Shown here: piece after piece, positions 44,205 through 53,883 of the stretch | Numbering within the stretch: position 1 is the stretch's first letter | How the letters are laid out: the number at the start of each line of letters is the position of its first letter | Source of the DNA: Planctomycetota bacterium | GTDB lineage: Bacteria > Planctomycetota > Phycisphaerae > UBA1845 > PWPN01 | Length of the DNA stretch: 64,000 nucleotides | Assembly (NCBI GenBank): GCA_022711465.1 | Contig: JAKLEZ010000010.1 | Location: forward strand, 124,001-188,000 | Reading direction: 5' to 3' | Made by a program: the position numbers and the translations under genes | The notes under the pieces: generated by a model | Databases searched by the model: none | What the model saw: the letters and a program-made list of their open reading frames with translations, nothing else | Told to the model about the DNA's origin: nothing

Positions 44205-44226
44205 GGGCCAAGGGAAGAGGACTACC

Positions 44227-47200
44227 ATGATGACGAGAAGAGTGAGAAGAGTCGGTGCACTCGCATCTCTGAGCGGGGCTGCTTTGATGGGCCTGGTTCT
44301 CGCATGCTCGCCGCCCGGGCAGTCGGGCGACGAGACCAGCGGGCAGTTGATCCCGTTGCCGTTCGACGGCACCTCGGGCCGGCTGACCGCCGTGCCCATC
44401 GCCGCGCAGGCCTTGAGCCAGCATTACGTCGAAGTGGTCTTCGACCAGGCGGTGGGGACCGAGGTCGAAGACCCGAGCCTCTATGCCATTCGGGGGCCCG
44501 GCGGCATATCACTCGCCGTGACCGAAGTACTCCGCCGCCAGTCCGATACCACGCGTGTGCTGCTCGTCACCGACGCCCAGGCGGAGGTCCAGTACGAACT
44601 CACGGTGAACACCGGCGAGCCCATCGCCAAGTGGATCCGAGCGGCGGCGTCGCAGCTTCCTACCATCCTGTTCCAAGGCTCGTCGGCGAATGAGCCTTAC
44701 GTATCCAGCGCGATCGCCCTGGACGAGACCACCGTCCTGGTGACGTACAGCTCGAACATGGATGAGAACATCGCCGAAAGGGCCTACTACGAGATCGCCA
44801 ATCCCGATCTCAAGATCACTGCTGTCAGCATCGTCAATCCAAAGGGACGGACGATGGTCCTGCTCACCACCGAGGCCCAGGGGAACATCGACTACGCCCT
44901 CCGCGTGACCAATGTGACCGCTAACAACGGCAGCCAGCTGATCGATCCGACGCGGTGCACGGTCACGTTCAACGGGATCGCTCCGGCAGAGCCGCCGAAG
45001 ATCACCAAGGCCGTGGCGACCAGCGCCACCACTGTGCTGATCTCGTTCAACAAGCAACTGGCCGACGACGCGGCAGATCCGACGCATTTTCAGATTTATT
45101 TAGCGGAATCAACTTGGCCTGAGCTGTCTATTACCTCTGCGCGGATGACGCTTTACAGCACGCAGGTCGAGCTGACGACACTTCCGATGACCGCGGGAAA
45201 GACGTACCAGGTATGGGCTAAATACATTGTGGACAGGGGAGGCAACTTCATACTGACCTACGAAGAGTATGGGGGGCAATGCGCCTGCTACACTGTCGTC
45301 ACCTTCGCCGGTTCGCCTGAGACGGAAGGCCCCGCCGACGCCAATGCGCTGCCACGCGTTGTCGGCGCGGCCTCGCTCAGCAACACGTCAGTCGTCGTGA
45401 CGTTCAACAAGCCGATGGGCGAGAGCGCGGTGGATCCCTCCGGCTACGTGATCGTCCAGGAGAACGTCAACCCCGAGGTAGGCACGTTGATCATTTTGAG
45501 TGCCGACTGGGCGGATGGCCCCAGCCGCAAATCCGTCCGGCTGATCACCTCGTCCCAGAACGAGGTGACTTACCGGGTCACGGCGGTGAACGTCCGGGAC
45601 CTGTCAGGCAACGGGATGGCGCCCCAGCAGTTACTGGTCGATCCCACCTCGGCCACCTTCGCCGGGACGCCGCCGAGCGGCGATGACGAGGGCGGCGCCG
45701 GGGACCTCATCGACTCCGATGGCGACGGCCTCATGGACAACCAGGAACTGCGCGGCTACGTGGTGGCCGTCCAGTTGACCAGCGGTGAGACGATCGAACG
45801 CCAGGTCACCAGCAACCCGTTGGTGGCGGACACTGACACCGACGGCCTGACCGACGGGGACGAATACAGCCTCGGCACGGACCCACGAGCGGTTGATACC
45901 GACGGTGACCTGATATCAGACGCCGAGGAGTTCAACGTTTGGTTCACCGAGCCCACCAATCAGGACACCGACGGTGACGAGCTCGTTGACTGGCTGGAGG
46001 CTCGCTTCTACAAGAGTTCACCCCTCCTGGCGGACACGGACGGCGACGGGCTGGACGACTCCCGCGAGCTTGTCGAGCTGAACCGCGACCCCCGTGTGGC
46101 CGATCTGCCCACGCCGCGGATCAAGATCGGCGATGTCCGCCTGCAGCTCGATGAGCGCTTCACCTACAATGACGAGCGCGGGCAGGAGGTGTCGGTCCAG
46201 AAGAACTCCCAGACCACGCTGCAACAGGCCAAGGACCAGAAATTCGCCACCTCCGAGAGCGAGGTGAACAAGTCGGAATGGGAGATCGCCGGGAAGTTTG
46301 GGGCCGAGCTCGAGATCAGCAAAGACCCCAGCCTGACCCTGAGCGCGGAGGTCTCCGGGAAGTACGCCCAGAGCAACGAGCACACGTCGCAGTTCAGCCT
46401 GGAGTCGACGGTGCATGCGGAGGAGACCTTCGAGCAATCGCTGAACAAGGGCCAGACGCTGACCAATTCGACCAGCGTGCAGCGCGAACTGGCCGGGGCC
46501 AGCTTGAGTGCGGCGGTAACCATCGAGAACGCCGGCGATATCGCCTTCACGATTGAGAACCTTTCGCTGACCATGCTCGAGCAGGACCGGCGCGATCGTG
46601 AGCGGTTCCTGCCGGTAGCCTCCCTGATGCCCGCCACAGGCCAGGAGACGGTGTTCAACCTGGGTCCCCTGCTCCCGGAGCGGGGCCCTGTGATCTTCTC
46701 GAACGTCGAGGTCTACCCCAACCTCGTGCAGGATCTGATGAAGGATCCGCGCGGGCTGATCACCAAGGTGGCCAACTTTGACATCGTGGACGAGTTCGGG
46801 CGCAACTTCGCCTTTGCCTCGCAGGAGGCCAACGACAAGACTGCGGGGATTGTGATCGACTATGGCGATGGGACAGCTGAGAAGTACCGCGTCGCTGTGG
46901 CCGGAGGATTGGACCTGGCCGGCTACTTCCCCAAGCAGTGCAGCGCTGACTCCCCGGATTTCGGAAAGGAGTGCTCCTGCAACGACGACTGTATCGGCCC
47001 GAATGACCTGGGCACCTGTGGCCCGGCCTACCTTGGCGGTTTCGACGATGAAGGTCGGCCGGTCGGCCTGCCGCTCGATTTCATCCTCCAGGACATCCTG
47101 AAGCTGAAGAAGAACTCGACGGATCCTGATGCCATCGTCGCCGGGCCGGACCAGATCGCCCAGACCGCCGCCCAGGGCGATGACGTGCAGGTGGTGCCCG

Positions 47201-50200
47201 TCGGCACCCGCGGCCTCGAGGAGCGCACAATCGTTGTCGGCGCCGGCCAGAACGGCGTGCTCGACACGGCGCCGCTCGGTGATGATCAGGCGACCGTCAC
47301 CGCCGGCTACGAGACCCGTCGCTTCTGCAGCGTCACCTCCGGAAATGCCCGGGCGGACTGCACCGAGGATTCGAATTGCAGCGAAGGAGGATTCTGCGGC
47401 CCCGAGACGCTCGTTCGGATCGGGAACTCGCGCAACCGTGACATCACCAACGCGACCTCCGGCGAGGATTTCCGGTTCTGGGTGGCCTTGACCCCCAACC
47501 AGATCCCATTGGGTGGAGATTTCGGCTCCATCGTGCTCAAGCCTCGGGACGTTCTTCTCTTGGCCTACGTCCAGGACCTTGACGAGGACGGCCTCTACGC
47601 CCGGCAGGAGTACATGTACGGCAGCTCGGATAAGGATATCAACACCGACGGCGGCAACCAGACGCCCGAGATCATCTATGCCGGCTCCAACGGAACGGTC
47701 GATACGGTGGCTCTTGGTGACGACCTGCAAATCGTGGACTTGGGCACGACCGGCCTGGACCCGCGTCGTCCGATCATCTCGGCCGGCGCCAACGGTCGGA
47801 TCGACAGTGTTCTTGGTGACTCCGACGGCGATGCGGTGTCCGAGGGAGGCGATGATGTCGACGGCGTCGAAATGTCCGAGGCCGTCTACGAACCCGGCGG
47901 CATTCGCGAGCCGCTCGACGGCGGCAACGGCACCGCCCAGACCCTGGCCGTGGAGGACGACGTCCAGGCCGTGCCGCTGGGCGCGCCCGTCGGGCCGGGC
48001 GAGGTGATCATCCTCCCAGGCCCCAACGGGGTGCTCGACACCACTCCGGCCGGCGACGACCAGGGACCAGGCAACGGCAACCCCCAGGGCAACGGCGTCG
48101 TCAGCACCGCGGCCCAATTCGACGACATCCAGGTGATTCCGGTGGGCGACCCGGTTCAGCCGGGCATGGCCGTCGTCCTCGCCGGCCCCAATGGTGTCAT
48201 TGACGCGACGCCCGCGGGCGACGAATACCTCGGCACGATCAAGGAGGACCTGGACGACTACGCTGAAGTCCGCGTGGGCTGGCAGTGTCCGATCGCGGGT
48301 CAGGACATCGTCAACGTCTATCCCGACCCCCGGCGGGCGGACTCGGACGGCGACGGCCTGCTTGACGACGTCGAGAAGGGCTATCGGACCGACCCCAAGG
48401 CGCGGGACACCGACGGCGACATGGTCATCGATACGGTGGAAATCAACGGCTATCGCATCGGCATCGGTATCACGCCGGGTCCCAACGGGACCGTGGACAC
48501 CCGCGCCGAATTTGACGACATCCAGGTCATCCGCCAATCCACGACCAGCGTGCCCTCGAACACCCTGGTGATTCTGCCGGGACCCAACGGTGTGCTGGAC
48601 ACCGCCCTGGCCGGCGACGACACTTCCACCCCCGGCACGGTGGTGATCAGCAATCCCCTGGATCCCGACACCGACGGCGACAACTTGGTCGACGGCCTGG
48701 AACGGGCGTTCGGAAGCAACCCGCTCGATCCGCTCGACGGCGACACGATCCGCGATGTGGATGAGGACGGCCTCACCGACCGTGAGGAACTCCTCGGCTA
48801 TGACATCGATTTCATGATTCCGGATCCGAGTAGCCCGAACTCCTCCATACCCTTCCACGGCCATGTCACCACCGACCCAACGCGCGGCGATACGGATGGC
48901 GACGGCCTGCCCGACCTGCTCGAGTCCATCCTGCGAACCGATCCAAGGTCCAACGACAGCGACAAGGACGGCCTGAAGGACTTCGATGAGCTCGCCAACC
49001 TGGAGGACTTCCTCGATCTCAACGATGAGTTCCACGGGTTCTCCCTGAGCCCCTCCGGATCGAAGGCCGTGGGCACCGACCCGACCGACGCCGATTCGGA
49101 CGATGACGGCCTCACCGACGGCTTTGAGGTGAACGAAGGCTGGCGCGTCATCCTGGCCGGCGACAGCAACATCCGACAGGTCTTCCCGTCCCCGCTCATG
49201 CGCGATACCGACGCGGACGGGTTGTCCGACCGGCCGGAGTTCGTCAAGAAGACTGATCCGACCAATCCCGACACGGACAATGACGGGCGGCGCGACGGGA
49301 TCGAGGATCCCCCAACCGACCCGCTGGTCCCGGATGCGCTGATTTCAGTGAACTTCGCCGACCTGCGCATGCAGGCCGGCAGCGCCGCCGAGGATGGCGA
49401 CAACAAGCTGGCCGAGTGGTCCTGGAACTTCCGCATTCGCGGGCCCGGTAGCAAGCTCACCGTTGTGCAGAACGCTCCGTCGTGCTCGCACAACCTGCCC
49501 GGCAACACATTCGTCCGCGTGAATGCGAGCTCGGCCAAGTTCCGCATGGTCCCCGGGGACGTCATCTTCATCGAGGGCGAGGTCCTCGAATCCGACGATT
49601 GCAGCAAGAGCCTGCCCGGTGACGGCCAGTTCTGCCTGGTCTCTTCCGACGATGCGTCCAAGTGCCCGCAGTGCTTGTCCGGCTCGTTCGTCATGCGTTT
49701 CTCCAAGGCGGTGGGCTTCGAGGATCTGCAGGTCAGCCAGGGCGGCGGCTCTCAGGTGAGGTTCATCGCCGAGACGCTCGAAATGGAGACGCTCATCACC
49801 GAACTGGACCAGTTCGATGAGGACGCACCGCCGACCGGCAAGATCGATATCCGGATCCTGGTTGACAGCGAGGATCCGGACCTGGACGGCGACGGCATCC
49901 TCAACGGACAGGACAGCGACGTGGATGGCGATGGCCTGGCCAACGGCGATGCCATGGGCTACGCGGCCGATCCCGACATCGACGATGACAGCCTGCTCAA
50001 CGGCGAGGACGAGGACATCGACAGCGACGGCTTCCTGAACCATCAGGACAGCGACATGGACGGCGACGGCAAGGCTAACGCCGATGATCCGGATATCGAC
50101 GGCGACGGCAAGGCCAACGGCGTCGACCCGGACGTAGATGCCGACTTCATTCCGAACGGCGCAGACGATAACGTCGACGGCGACCCGCTGCTCAACGGTG

Positions 50201-51633
50201 ACGACCCCGATGTCGACGGCGACGGGCTTGCCAACGGCAATACGACGAACGGGAGCGCCGTCGACCCCGATATTGACGGCGACGGTCTGCTGAATGGCGT
50301 CGACGACGATATCGACGGAGACGGTCTGCTCAATCGCATTGAGGCGGGCAGCGAGACCTCCAATCCGGACGCCGACATGGATGGCGATGGCGTTCTGAAC
50401 AGCGTCGATCCCGACATGGACAACGACGGAATCGCCAACGGTGGCGGCGATCCGGACATCGATGCCGATGGTCTGCTCAACGCTCCCGATCCGGACATGG
50501 ACGGCGACGGCCTGGCGGACGACGCCGCCGATGAACTAGACATGGACGGCGACGGCCTGGCGGACGACGCCGCCGATGAACTGGACATCGATGGCGACGG
50601 CCTGGCGGACGACGCCGCCGATGAGCTGGACATCGATGGGGATGAGCTGGCAGACGACGACGACGATGAGCTGGACATCGATGGCGACGGCCTGGCGGAC
50701 GACGACGCCGGTGAGCTGGACATCGATGGCGACGGCCGGGCGGACGATGCCGCCGGTGAGCTGGACATCGACGGCGACGGCCTGGCGGACGACGACGACG
50801 ACGAACTGGACATCGATGGCGACGGCCTGGCGGACGACGCCGCCGGTGAGCTGGACATCGATGGCGACGGCCTGGCGGACGACGCCGCCGGTGAGCTGGA
50901 CATCGACGGCGACGGCCTGGCGGACGACGCCGATGAGCTGGACATCGATGGTGACGGCCGGGCGGACGACGCCGCCGATGAGCTGGACATCGATGGTGAC
51001 GGCCGGGCGGACGACGCCGCCGATGAGCTGGACATCGATGGTGACGGCCGGGCGGACGACGCCGCCGATGAGCTGGACATCGATGGTGACGGCCTGGCGG
51101 ACGACGCCGCCGATGAGCTGGACATCGACGGCGACGGCCTGGCGGACGACGCCGCCGGTGAACTGGACATCGATGGCGACGGCTTGGCGGACGACGCCGG
51201 CGGTGAGCTGGACATCGACGGCGACGGCCTGGCGGACGACGACGACGACGAGCTGGACATCGATGGCGATGGCCTGGCGGACACTGATCCTAATGAACTG
51301 GACATCGATGGCGACGGCCTGACGGACATCGATCCTAGTGAGCTCGACATCGATGGCGACGGCTTGGCCAACGTGAACGATGGCGACATGGATGGTGACG
51401 GAGTCATCAACACGGATGACACGGATTCGCCCGGCGGCCACGACAACGATCTGGACAACGACGGAGTGCTCAACGACGTGGACACCGACGTAGACGGGGA
51501 CGGGCTGTCCAACGGAGATGCCCTTGAGTTGGACATCGATGGCGACGGTCTGTTGGACACCGATCCTCTGGAGTTCGATATCGACGGCGATGGGGTCCCA
51601 AATGGAGTTGACTCAACGCCGAACGGCGTTTGA
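44227..51633 (+). CDS. Giant lipoprotein with SbsA-type Ig domains, calcium repeats and a binary-toxin-B-like central segment
   Basis: This 2468-residue protein starts at the ATG at 44227 with a lipobox (GLVLAC). Four Ig-like SbsA units follow (residues ~50-470; for example TTVLVTYSSNMDENIAERAYYEI and VVVTFNKPMGESAVDPSGYVI cores). Then come thrombospondin-type DxDGDGLxD calcium loops, and a Ser/Thr-rich beta segment at ~630-890 that resembles anthrax protective antigen domain 2. Two short Cys-rich inserts follow. An unnamed NGxxDTxxxxDD repeat occupies ~980-1465, and more calcium loops and a globular part (~1705-1890) precede a D-rich tail with 19 tandem 15-residue units. No membrane helix or sorting signal closes it. 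The long upstream in-frame part has no signal, so the 44227 start is preferred. Lipoprotein anchoring and calcium binding are well supported; toxin-like function is inference. Confidence 0.8.
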   Translation: MMTRRVRRVGALASLSGAALMGLVLACSPPGQSGDETSGQLIPLPFDGTSGRLTAVPIAAQALSQHYVEVVFDQAVGTEVEDPSLYAIRGPGGISLAVTEVLRRQSDTTRVLLVTDAQAEVQYELTVNTGEPIAKWIRAAASQLPTILFQGSSANEPYVSSAIALDETTVLVTYSSNMDENIAERAYYEIANPDLKITAVSIVNPKGRTMVLLTTEAQGNIDYALRVTNVTANNGSQLIDPTRCTVTFNGIAPAEPPKITKAVATSATTVLISFNKQLADDAADPTHFQIYLAESTWPELSITSARMTLYSTQVELTTLPMTAGKTYQVWAKYIVDRGGNFILTYEEYGGQCACYTVVTFAGSPETEGPADANALPRVVGAASLSNTSVVVTFNKPMGESAVDPSGYVIVQENVNPEVGTLIILSADWADGPSRKSVRLITSSQNEVTYRVTAVNVRDLSGNGMAPQQLLVDPTSATFAGTPPSGDDEGGAGDLIDSDGDGLMDNQELRGYVVAVQLTSGETIERQVTSNPLVADTDTDGLTDGDEYSLGTDPRAVDTDGDLISDAEEFNVWFTEPTNQDTDGDELVDWLEARFYKSSPLLADTDGDGLDDSRELVELNRDPRVADLPTPRIKIGDVRLQLDERFTYNDERGQEVSVQKNSQTTLQQAKDQKFATSESEVNKSEWEIAGKFGAELEISKDPSLTLSAEVSGKYAQSNEHTSQFSLESTVHAEETFEQSLNKGQTLTNSTSVQRELAGASLSAAVTIENAGDIAFTIENLSLTMLEQDRRDRERFLPVASLMPATGQETVFNLGPLLPERGPVIFSNVEVYPNLVQDLMKDPRGLITKVANFDIVDEFGRNFAFASQEANDKTAGIVIDYGDGTAEKYRVAVAGGLDLAGYFPKQCSADSPDFGKECSCNDDCIGPNDLGTCGPAYLGGFDDEGRPVGLPLDFILQDILKLKKNSTDPDAIVAGPDQIAQTAAQGDDVQVVPVGTRGLEERTIVVGAGQNGVLDTAPLGDDQATVTAGYETRRFCSVTSGNARADCTEDSNCSEGGFCGPETLVRIGNSRNRDITNATSGEDFRFWVALTPNQIPLGGDFGSIVLKPRDVLLLAYVQDLDEDGLYARQEYMYGSSDKDINTDGGNQTPEIIYAGSNGTVDTVALGDDLQIVDLGTTGLDPRRPIISAGANGRIDSVLGDSDGDAVSEGGDDVDGVEMSEAVYEPGGIREPLDGGNGTAQTLAVEDDVQAVPLGAPVGPGEVIILPGPNGVLDTTPAGDDQGPGNGNPQGNGVVSTAAQFDDIQVIPVGDPVQPGMAVVLAGPNGVIDATPAGDEYLGTIKEDLDDYAEVRVGWQCPIAGQDIVNVYPDPRRADSDGDGLLDDVEKGYRTDPKARDTDGDMVIDTVEINGYRIGIGITPGPNGTVDTRAEFDDIQVIRQSTTSVPSNTLVILPGPNGVLDTALAGDDTSTPGTVVISNPLDPDTDGDNLVDGLERAFGSNPLDPLDGDTIRDVDEDGLTDREELLGYDIDFMIPDPSSPNSSIPFHGHVTTDPTRGDTDGDGLPDLLESILRTDPRSNDSDKDGLKDFDELANLEDFLDLNDEFHGFSLSPSGSKAVGTDPTDADSDDDGLTDGFEVNEGWRVILAGDSNIRQVFPSPLMRDTDADGLSDRPEFVKKTDPTNPDTDNDGRRDGIEDPPTDPLVPDALISVNFADLRMQAGSAAEDGDNKLAEWSWNFRIRGPGSKLTVVQNAPSCSHNLPGNTFVRVNASSAKFRMVPGDVIFIEGEVLESDDCSKSLPGDGQFCLVSSDDASKCPQCLSGSFVMRFSKAVGFEDLQVSQGGGSQVRFIAETLEMETLITELDQFDEDAPPTGKIDIRILVDSEDPDLDGDGILNGQDSDVDGDGLANGDAMGYAADPDIDDDSLLNGEDEDIDSDGFLNHQDSDMDGDGKANADDPDIDGDGKANGVDPDVDADFIPNGADDNVDGDPLLNGDDPDVDGDGLANGNTTNGSAVDPDIDGDGLLNGVDDDIDGDGLLNRIEAGSETSNPDADMDGDGVLNSVDPDMDNDGIANGGGDPDIDADGLLNAPDPDMDGDGLADDAADELDMDGDGLADDAADELDIDGDGLADDAADELDIDGDELADDDDDELDIDGDGLADDDAGELDIDGDGRADDAAGELDIDGDGLADDDDDELDIDGDGLADDAAGELDIDGDGLADDAAGELDIDGDGLADDADELDIDGDGRADDAADELDIDGDGRADDAADELDIDGDGRADDAADELDIDGDGLADDAADELDIDGDGLADDAAGELDIDGDGLADDAGGELDIDGDGLADDDDDELDIDGDGLADTDPNELDIDGDGLTDIDPSELDIDGDGLANVNDGDMDGDGVINTDDTDSPGGHDNDLDNDGVLNDVDTDVDGDGLSNGDALELDIDGDGLLDTDPLEFDIDGDGVPNGVDSTPNGV
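50494..51345 (+). repeat. 19 tandem copies of a 45-bp coding unit (one of 42 bp)
   Basis: The unit encodes DIDGDGLADDAADEL or close variants. Copies 11-13 are identical at the nucleotide level and most others differ by a few bases, so expansion is recent. One unit is 42 bp. Each keeps DxDGDG, a calcium loop core. Confidence 0.95.
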
Positions 51634-51725
51634 TCTTGGCCCGATATCACGGCTTCGGCCCCAGCGCCACAGTGTCGCCGAGGCCTTGCGGCCGACCAGG
51701 AGTTGCAGCCAGTGGAGTGAGACGA

Positions 51726-53357
51726 ATGAAGCGATACGTTTTTCTGCTGGTGACGCTTATCAGCGGTAGCCTACTGGCGGGCTGCGCTGGGGCACCCGAC
51801 CCTTTGTCTTCGGAACCGTCTTCGCTGGACACGGCCGCAGCGGAGGCACTCGGTCAGACCGAAGCCCCCGCGGCGCAGGGCGACTCGTCTGCGGCTCCAG
51901 AGACCAGCGGCACATGCCCCTCGGACACCGCCCAGTCTGTGGACGACACGTCGCCCACAGACACCCCCGCAGACACCGCAGCCCCGCTCGAAGATACGTC
52001 GGCCAGTGACGACGACGCGGCCTTCGGTGCCTGCTGTCTGCTGGATGGGTGTACGGAGGACCTGCCGCAGATCGACTGCGAACGTCGGGGCGGACAGTTC
52101 CTCGGGCCCGGTACGAAGTGCACGGCCTGCTTGCCACCGGAGCAGATCGCCGCCACCCTCGACAACCTGGACAGCGACCTCGACGGCTGCAGTGACTTGA
52201 AGGAACTGTTGCAGGGCACCAACCGTCTGGTCCCAGGTGACTGCCGCGACATCGATGGCGACGGGATCTCCAACGAGGAGGACTCCGACGTCGATGGTGA
52301 CGACATCCCCAATGTCAAGGATAGCGACATCGACGGCGACGGGGTGCCCAATGAAAGCGACCCTGACCAGGACGGTGACGGCAAGAAGGGCCACGATGAC
52401 CCTGACGAGGACGGCGACGGCCTCAGCGACCGGTGGGATTTGGACGACGACGGCGACGGGGAACTCGACGCCACCGACGACGATGAGGAAGGGGACGACG
52501 AGGATGACGACGACGATGATGACGATGATGACGAGGAGGAGGAGGGGGAGAAGGACCAGCTCCTGGACCTGATGGAGCAGTTCCGGACCGGCAAGATCAG
52601 CCAGGCCGACTGCAACGCCATCGCCAAAGAGATCGTCAACCACTTCGATGCCCGCGACGACCGGGCGGACATTCAATACATCATGCTGAAGGTCGTGGAA
52701 CTGTCCAAAGTCGTTCAACGGGAGTGGGTCAAGTCGAATATCCCGCCGGGCATCGAGGCGATCGATGAGGTCTATGGTCAGTTGGACAAGGCTATCCAGC
52801 TTGCCCGCGGAACCTCCAAGGAACCGCTGGACAAGGCGAAATTCCCCGAAGTCATGCAGGACTTCAAGGCCCGCACATACTCCATGGTGAATCTGGCCAA
52901 GACCTTCTCCACGCTTCGGTTCGACGAGCTAGGGTTCATTGTGGACCGCATGCGCGGGACGTTCGAGCCGCAGAAACTGCAGGACATCTCGGAGCTGATG
53001 GGGGATTTCATCGATCCTCGCGCGTGGAACGACCACGAGAAGGAGGCGGCCGAACTGTTGGCTTTTGAGCATGGCTCTTCGTCACTGGGAAAGTCCTTCG
53101 CCAAGGCGGAGGCCCTGGACCTCCTCAACGCCACCGCCCGCTTGCGCCAGCGGGCCAACAGCCTGCAGGGTACGAAGGAAGAAAAGGACGGGAAATTCCA
53201 GTCGCTGCTGGACCGGATGAAAGAGGTGTCTGAAGACAAACCGAACATCACCGACGCGCTCGAGCAGGTGGAGAGCGAGGAGGACCAGCAGAACGGCGAC
53301 GATGATGATGGCGACGGTGATGATGAGGAGGAGGGCGATGAGGGGGCCTCGGGGTGA
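51726..53357 (+). CDS. Acidic calcium-repeat lipoprotein with alpha-helical C-terminus
   Basis: This is a 543-residue protein. A lipobox (SLLAGC) ends the signal peptide. Residues ~25-100 are low-complexity Ser/Thr/Asp/Pro. Then a Cys motif ACCLLDGCTEDLPQIDCE continuing to C-x2-C follows the GACC-type pattern seen in many planctomycete secreted proteins. DIDGDGISNEEDSDVDGDD and several further DxDGDG loops follow. A stretch of ten consecutive Asp and several Glu leads to a ~250-residue helical region without known motifs (QADCNAIAKEIVNHFDARDD, QREWVKSNIPPGIEAIDEVY). A second acidic tail closes the protein. It starts at ATG 51726 with GGAGTGAG upstream, 92 bp after the giant gene, so the two are likely one operon and one surface complex; this is inference. 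Confidence 0.82.
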   Translation: MKRYVFLLVTLISGSLLAGCAGAPDPLSSEPSSLDTAAAEALGQTEAPAAQGDSSAAPETSGTCPSDTAQSVDDTSPTDTPADTAAPLEDTSASDDDAAFGACCLLDGCTEDLPQIDCERRGGQFLGPGTKCTACLPPEQIAATLDNLDSDLDGCSDLKELLQGTNRLVPGDCRDIDGDGISNEEDSDVDGDDIPNVKDSDIDGDGVPNESDPDQDGDGKKGHDDPDEDGDGLSDRWDLDDDGDGELDATDDDEEGDDEDDDDDDDDDDEEEEGEKDQLLDLMEQFRTGKISQADCNAIAKEIVNHFDARDDRADIQYIMLKVVELSKVVQREWVKSNIPPGIEAIDEVYGQLDKAIQLARGTSKEPLDKAKFPEVMQDFKARTYSMVNLAKTFSTLRFDELGFIVDRMRGTFEPQKLQDISELMGDFIDPRAWNDHEKEAAELLAFEHGSSSLGKSFAKAEALDLLNATARLRQRANSLQGTKEEKDGKFQSLLDRMKEVSEDKPNITDALEQVESEEDQQNGDDDDGDGDDEEEGDEGASG

Positions 53358-53375
53358 TTCGGCCGAAGCCGCGAG

Positions 53376-53883
53376 TCACCCGCGCGGGTTATCGGCGACC
53401 ATGATCTTTCGCGCCAGGGTATGAACACCGGGTCGCTTCGCCTGGCGAGCAGGGTGTCGCTGGAAGTCATTCGGACGCAGACCTGCCAAGACTCGGCTTC
53501 TGCCCGTCAGGCCAGCGAAACCCTTCAGGATGGACCGGCAATCTTCGAACCATCGCTCCCCGATCTCGCGAACCTCCATTTTGCCTTTCTGCCAGCTCAG
53601 GTAGGAATTGCACACGTCCTTGACCGTAAGGGCCTCAAGCGATAGCTCATAGACCTGCGGTTGGCGTACCGGATAGAAGCCTGGCGTCGTAGCGTGCAGG
53701 TCCGCTGTCAGAGCAAAATGCCGCTTGGGGGCGGCTATGATCAGCCCGGACGCCGAAGAAGTGGGCTTTGCCCCGGTTTCTCTTGCACCACGGCCCGTTT
53801 GGATGGGCTGTTTGCGGGAAGCTCGGGTGCGGTTTGGTGGTTCTCAACTTGCCGAGAATGCCCATGAGATCTGGCCTCTTCAA
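53376..53883 (-). pseudogene. Frameshifted N-terminal half of a planctomycete tyrosine recombinase
   Basis: On the minus strand the N-terminal zinc-finger-like opening KPHPSFPQTAHPNGPWCKR and GKAHFFGV is followed by a frame change near 53,720-53,760. The core-binding part then reads LTVKDVCNSYLSWQKGK and FEDCRSILKGFAGLTGR, with LRPNDF. It ends at ~53,376 without any catalytic domain. These phrases match the start of the integrase family whose C-terminal half sits at 41.6-42.0 kb. It reads away from the tRNA-Ser fragment at 54.0 kb. Confidence 0.75.

Larger units (their letters stand above)
43418..44226. other. 809-bp region upstream of the giant gene, with a possible promoter and a tandem repeat
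   Basis: No gene family is recognised. TTGACA occurs at 43830-43835. The right end is an 84-bp tandem duplication (44037-44204). AT content around 43,800-43,900 is higher than in the neighbouring genes, fitting a promoter zone. The frame that runs through the duplication into the giant gene has no signal peptide until 44,227. Confidence 0.45.

Noticed and set aside
46018-49035. A 1005-codon minus-strand open frame inside the giant gene
   Set aside because: The plus strand has domain structure and a signal peptide; the antisense frame is open because GC-rich, Asp/Gly-rich coding gives few stops in reverse.
50494-51345. Possible CRISPR or non-coding satellite
   Set aside because: The 45-bp units are contiguous, in frame, without spacers and encode calcium loops.
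50043-51650. A 535-codon minus-strand frame rich in Ser-Pro
   Set aside because: It is the reverse of the GAC-ATC-GAT-GGC repeat and has no homology or ribosome site.
53376-53615. A small intact gene on the minus strand
   Set aside because: Its sequence is the core-binding segment of an integrase and lacks the rest.
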